From an uncultured Acinetobacter sp. (GTDB lineage Bacteria > Cyanobacteriota > Vampirovibrionia > Gastranaerophilales > Gastranaerophilaceae), in contig CAMORE010000013.1 in assembly GCA_946623365.1 (NCBI GenBank), positions 1 to 24,293 of the forward strand: 24,293 nucleotides of DNA. The letters run 5' to 3'. The notes under the pieces are model-generated. The model was not told the DNA's origin. It saw only the letters and a program-made list of their open reading frames with translations, and searched no databases. A program made the translations under genes and the position numbers. Each line of letters opens with the position of its first letter. Position 1 is the first letter of the stretch. Below, piece after piece: positions 23,119 through 24,293 of this stretch.

Positions 23119-24293
23119 GTGTCGTTAATAGAGAAAAGAAGTTTTTTATACGAAGAGGATGATAGTAATTATGAGGAATATCGGCTTCCGAAGCTTGTAA
23201 CTACAAGACCGGAAGTTATTCCTATAAAAAAATCGCTGGCAATATCAACAGCGCTTCATCCGGGAGTTGTTTTATTGATATGGTTAATTACAATGGCATT
23301 GGCACTTATGGGTATTCATTTGTTTACCTTCAAAAAACCTGATGCAAAGCTCAAAAAAGATATTGAGTTTGTTCTTGTTGATAAAGAAGCCATGCCAAGG
23401 AATAAACATACTAAAAACAGAGCAGATATTAATTCAAGAAGCGGCGGAATAAACGATCCGAAACGAAAGGTTTCCATGCCGTCACCTGCTCCTAAAAAAG
23501 CTGCAAAACCTTCTGCTGCGGCAAGCAGTGCGAATAAGCTTATAAAAAAACAGCAGCAGGCTGCACAGCAGAAAGTAGCACAACAAAAAGCTAAACCTCA
23601 GGTAAAACAGCCTGCTAAAACTCAACAGCCTGCTGCAGTAACAAAACCGTCTCCTGCAAAACCTGCACCGCCAACAGCAAGGCCAAGTGCCAAACCGACG
23701 TCTGCGCCGTCACCGGTTGCAAAACCGTCAACTCCGTTTGCGGTTCCAAGGCCATCAAATGCACCTGTCGGTAAGACATTAGCAACGGGCCCTATAGGAG
23801 GAACATCAGCACCGAAAGGTTCAACAAGCGGAAATAAAGGTTCAGGTTCAACAACGGGTTCAAGAGCAGGTGCGCCTGCCCCGTCGCTTGCTCCCGGAAG
23901 AACCGGAAGCGGCAGTTCTTTGGGCAGAACAGGTTCAAACAGCGGCGGTAACGTGGGTAACCCCGGAGGCGGAGGTGGTGCTCCGGGAATTGATGCTCTA
24001 AGAGAACCTGATTTCGGACCTTATATGAGAGAACTCCAAAAACGTATTAAGATGAATTGGGATCCTCCAAAAGGAAATGAATCAAAACGTGTAGTCTTGT
24101 TATTCAAGATTGCAAAAGATGGCAGACTTTTATCTTGCAGAGTTAATAAGTCTTCGGGGCTTCCGTCTGCAGATCAGGCAGCACTAAAAGCAGTAGAATT
24201 GACTGCTCCGTTTAGGCCATTGCCTGCTGACTTCAAAGGTCAAAGTATTGATATACAGTTTACATTCGATTACAACGTATTCAATGCTTCGAG
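23119..24293 (+). CDS. TonB/TolA-like energy-transducing envelope protein (3' end cut by window)
   Basis: The frame is open from GTG 23119 to the window edge, 391 residues visible with no stop. It has a charged cytoplasmic N-terminus (1-44), one membrane helix (about 45-70), then a long Pro/Ala/Lys/Gln linker (about 115-215) that becomes Gly/Ser/Thr-rich (about 216-290). A TonB_C-type domain (about 298-387) follows, with PYMRELQKRIKMNWDPP, FKIAKDGRLLSCRVNKSSG and the near-terminal IQFTFDYNVF. This is the design of TolA/TonB proteins that span the periplasm to the outer membrane, driven by ExbB/ExbD or TolQ/TolR. The domain is essentially complete, so few residues should be missing. The start is set by an upstream in-frame stop at 23077 and the AGAGAG 8 nt before the GTG. 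No ExbB/D gene lies in the window. Confidence 0.88.
   Translation, partial: MSLIEKRSFLYEEDDSNYEEYRLPKLVTTRPEVIPIKKSLAISTALHPGVVLLIWLITMALALMGIHLFTFKKPDAKLKKDIEFVLVDKEAMPRNKHTKNRADINSRSGGINDPKRKVSMPSPAPKKAAKPSAAASSANKLIKKQQQAAQQKVAQQKAKPQVKQPAKTQQPAAVTKPSPAKPAPPTARPSAKPTSAPSPVAKPSTPFAVPRPSNAPVGKTLATGPIGGTSAPKGSTSGNKGSGSTTGSRAGAPAPSLAPGRTGSGSSLGRTGSNSGGNVGNPGGGGGAPGIDALREPDFGPYMRELQKRIKMNWDPPKGNESKRVVLLFKIAKDGRLLSCRVNKSSGLPSADQAALKAVELTAPFRPLPADFKGQSIDIQFTFDYNVFNAS

Noticed and set aside
23461..23990. Locally GC-richer low-complexity stretch as a foreign insertion
   Set aside because: It is explained by Pro, Ala and Gly codons in the TonB/TolA linker; the reading frame is continuous across it.
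1..24293. tRNA/rRNA genes, CRISPR arrays, insertion sequences, prophage or attachment sites
   Set aside because: No regularly spaced repeats, no transposase or integrase proteins, and no tRNA-like cloverleaf noticed in the short intergenic gaps.

Overview
The window is AT-rich DNA, compactly coded on both strands, from a bacterium with an outer membrane. kdsA implies Kdo-containing LPS, and a TonB/TolA-type protein, a lipoprotein-type peptide-binding protein and flhA fit the same picture. My best guess at the source is a gut-type Gastranaerophilales (Melainabacteria/Vampirovibrionia, non-photosynthetic relatives of Cyanobacteria). That guess rests on the low GC, the mix of genes, and two large lineage-type proteins carrying short 'FKG/FLG' motifs near their N-termini. 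It is inference, not a database result.

Layout. 116-925: kdsA (metal-dependent type). 928-2895 (-): unknown membrane protein with two FKG motifs. 3100-3909: ZupT-like ZIP metal transporter. 3920-6766 (-): very large unknown protein with an N-terminal FLG motif and Trp-containing repeats. 6961-10863: peptide ABC importer operon (binding protein and two permeases, no ATPases). 10869-12208 (-): bioG-bioC, the pimeloyl-ACP branch of biotin synthesis. 12317-15158: trkA-trkH potassium uptake. 15203-15868: orphan activator-type Fe-S ATPase of the HgdC/BadF family. 15872-18938 (-): flhA, a YcgR-like PilZ protein and a small membrane protein. 19088-20122: J-domain protein with a reduced zinc site. 20140-21486 (-): bioA with a cysteine-rich insertion. 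21566-22994: a small membrane protein, a glutaredoxin and a secreted glycine-zipper protein. 23119-end: a TonB/TolA-like protein that runs off the window.

How the genes work together. bioC and bioG make pimeloyl-ACP and bioA acts later in the same pathway; bioF, bioD and bioB must lie elsewhere. trkA and trkH form one K+ uptake system. flhA with the PilZ gene suggests flagellar export coupled to c-di-GMP control. The peptide importer must borrow ATPases encoded elsewhere.

The most unusual features are regulatory and architectural. Four genes (bioG, trkA, the activator ATPase and the 85-aa protein) have a -10-like hexamer exactly 6 nt before the ATG and no Shine-Dalgarno sequence, which predicts leaderless mRNAs; most other genes here have SD sequences. 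Five convergent gene pairs are separated by only 2-17 bp, with no visible intrinsic terminators. I see no tRNA, rRNA, CRISPR, insertion sequence or phage signal. No intergenic gap exceeds about 205 bp.
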